From: an uncultured Lachnospiraceae bacterium
Lineage (GTDB): Bacteria; Bacillota; Clostridia; Lachnospirales; Lachnospiraceae
Assembly: GCA_900313435.1 (NCBI GenBank)
Contig: OMRF01000368.1
Span: forward strand, 1-8,450
Length of the DNA: 8,450 nucleotides
Direction of reading: 5' to 3'
Position numbers and translations under genes: made by a program
Part shown: positions 7,880 to 8,450 of the stretch, piece by piece
Position numbering within the stretch: the stretch's first letter is position 1
Layout of the letters: each line of letters opens with the position of its first letter
Notes under the pieces: generated by a model
Told to the model about the DNA's origin: nothing
Databases searched by the model: none
What the model saw: only the letters and a program-made list of their open reading frames with translations

Positions 7880-7919
7880 ACTATACAACAAACAAAAATT
7901 GAAAGTCAAGGATTTTTTT
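7880..7919 (-). promoter_or_regulatory. Sigma-A-type promoter for rpoB-rpoC
   Basis: On the minus strand, TTGACT (7909-7904, five of six consensus bases) is followed by an 18-base T-rich spacer and TATAGT (7885-7880, five of six). A run of seven A residues (7919-7913) sits just upstream of the -35 box, at about -41 to -47, like an UP element. The start site would fall near 7872-7874, leaving a leader of about 110 bases before the rpoB ATG. It lies just downstream of the rplL terminator hairpin, so it would supply rpoBC transcripts independently of the ribosomal protein operon. No mapping data are available here; the call rests on the boxes, spacing and position. Confidence 0.8.
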
Positions 7920-7921
7920 CA

Positions 7922-7959
7922 GAGAAATAAACCGCCGGAGCCTGAAGGGGACCGGCGGT
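7922..7959 (-). terminator. Intrinsic terminator or attenuator between rplL and rpoB
   Basis: On the minus strand, ACCGCCGG (7959-7952) pairs perfectly with CCGGCGGT (7938-7931), eight base pairs around a 13-base loop that can form a small inner CCC/GGG-type pairing. The downstream tract TTATTTCTCT is U-rich but interrupted. The hairpin starts 21 bases after the rplL stop. A very stable stem with an imperfect U-tract suggests partial termination, letting some transcripts continue into rpoB while most stop after rplL. An RNA-processing or stabilising hairpin is the alternative. Confidence 0.75.
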
Positions 7960-7980
7960 ATGATGTGAACTGATTGAAGA

Positions 7981-8358
7981 TTATTTCAGAGTTATCTTTG
8001 CGCCTTCTGCTTCGAGCTTTGCCTTGAGATCCTCGGCTTCAGCCTTTGAAGCGCCTTCCTTGATAACCTTCGGAGCGGAATCAACGAGATCCTTTGCTTC
8101 CTTAAGACCAAGACCTGTAGCCTCACGAACGACCTTGATGACCTTCACCTTGTTTGCTCCAACATCGGTGAGCTCAACATCAAACTCGTCCTTCTCCTCT
8201 GCAGCTGCAGCACCGCCTGCAGCAGGTCCTGCCACTACAACGCCTGCAGCAGCTGAAACACCGAACTCTTCCTCACAGGCCTTTACGAGCTCATTGAGCT
8301 CAAGCACTGAAAGCTCCTTGATAGCGGCGATAAATTCGTCAGTTGTCATCTTTGCCAT
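7981..8358 (-). CDS. rplL: 50S ribosomal protein L7/L12
   Basis: This 125-residue protein is the multi-copy ribosomal stalk protein whose dimers bind L10 and recruit and activate the translational GTPases (EF-G, EF-Tu, IF2). The N-terminal dimerisation domain is about residues 1-36 (FIAAIKELSVLELNELVKAC). The flexible Ala/Gly-rich hinge is about 37-54 (GVVVAGPAAGGAAAA within it). The C-terminal factor-binding domain follows from about 57, with the conserved KVKVIKVVREATGLGLKEAK and the ending LEAEGAKITLK. Length and sequence are typical of Clostridia. The ATG at 8358 is chosen because AAAGGAG lies ten bases upstream; the Met at codon 4 is less well spaced. It starts 44 bases after the rplJ stop, in the usual rplJ-rplL pair, and is followed by a hairpin terminator. 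No oddity is seen. Confidence 0.98.
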   Translation of the reverse strand: MAKMTTDEFIAAIKELSVLELNELVKACEEEFGVSAAAGVVVAGPAAGGAAAAEEKDEFDVELTDVGANKVKVIKVVREATGLGLKEAKDLVDSAPKVIKEGASKAEAEDLKAKLEAEGAKITLK

Positions 8359-8368
8359 GATATCTTTT

Positions 8369-8375
8369 CTCCTTT
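8369..8375 (-). promoter_or_regulatory. Shine-Dalgarno site of rplL
   Basis: AAAGGAG on the minus strand (8375-8369) has ten bases to the ATG. It is a strong site, in keeping with L7/L12 being made in several copies per ribosome. No convincing promoter is seen in the 44-base spacer from rplJ (a TATAGT-like run at about 8381-8386 has no -35 partner), so rplL is probably co-transcribed with rplJ. Confidence 0.8.
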
Positions 8376-8402
8376 AACAACTATAATTTACTAAAAAATC
8401 CT

Positions 8403-8450
8403 TTAAGCGTTTTCTTCAGCAGCCGGTGCTTCTTCAGCCTTTGCTTCTTC
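8403..8450 (-). CDS. rplJ: 50S ribosomal protein L10, C-terminal fragment (cut by window edge)
   Basis: Only the last 15 codons and the TAA stop (8405-8403) are in the window, reading EEAKAEEAPAAEENA. The identification rests mainly on position: in nearly all bacteria the gene directly before rplL in the same direction is rplJ, whose product L10 anchors the L7/L12 dimers on the ribosome. The tail is low-complexity Glu/Ala, which fits the variable C-terminal extension some L10 proteins carry, but it has no diagnostic motif. Any L10 autoregulatory leader would lie upstream, outside the window. Confidence 0.75.
   Translation of the reverse strand, partial: EEAKAEEAPAAEENA

Noticed and set aside
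8024..8377. Plus-strand open frame of 117 codons opposite rplL
   Set aside because: It is a Ser/Ala-rich shadow of the Ala/Glu-rich rplL reading frame, on the wrong strand and without start signals.
1..8450. Search for CRISPR arrays, tRNAs, insertion sequences, attachment sites or long direct repeats
   Set aside because: None seen. Apart from four short spacers and their control signals, the window is filled by conserved housekeeping genes with no sign of insertion or transfer.

Overview
This window is the distal part of the bacterial ribosomal stalk / RNA polymerase cluster. All recognisable genes lie on the minus strand, in transcription order rplJ (3' end only), rplL, rpoB, rpoC, then the 5' end of a membrane protein that looks like an ECF-transporter S component. 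The protein sequences point to a Gram-positive Clostridia, most likely a member of or close to Lachnospiraceae. The reasons are the near-canonical clostridial RpoC N-terminus, an RpoC trigger loop without the large proteobacterial insertion, direct rplL-rpoB adjacency without the methyltransferase gene that Bacilli carry there, strong AGGAGG-type ribosome binding sites, and a long acidic RpoB tail. The assignment is from remembered family sequences, not from a search.

Layout by plus coordinate: 1-95 is the start of the membrane protein gene, cut by the window edge. 96-172 is a short spacer holding a strong intrinsic terminator at 106-133. 173-3817 is rpoC (GTG start). 3830-7762 is rpoB (ATG start). 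7763-7980 is a 218-base regulatory spacer. It holds, in transcription order, a terminator hairpin after rplL, a sigma-A-type promoter with an upstream A-tract, and a roughly 110-base rpoB leader that can fold. 7981-8358 is rplL. 8403-8450 is the last 15 codons of what is almost certainly rplJ. No stretch longer than 300 bases lacks a gene.

The genes work together in core gene expression. L10 (RplJ) anchors L7/L12 (RplL) dimers to form the ribosomal stalk that recruits translation factors. RpoB and RpoC are the two large subunits that form the RNA polymerase active-site cleft. The rplL-rpoB spacer suggests that polymerase subunit expression is partly uncoupled from ribosomal protein expression, by partial termination plus a second promoter. 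rpoB and rpoC look tightly coupled in translation, because the rpoC Shine-Dalgarno site overlaps the rpoB stop codon.

This is a housekeeping region and I see no undescribed system. The parts most worth a second look are the structured rpoB leader, the terminator placed only about 10 bases before the next gene's start codon, and the unusually acidic C-terminal tail of RpoB. All other long open frames are antisense or out-of-frame shadows of rpoB, rpoC and rplL.
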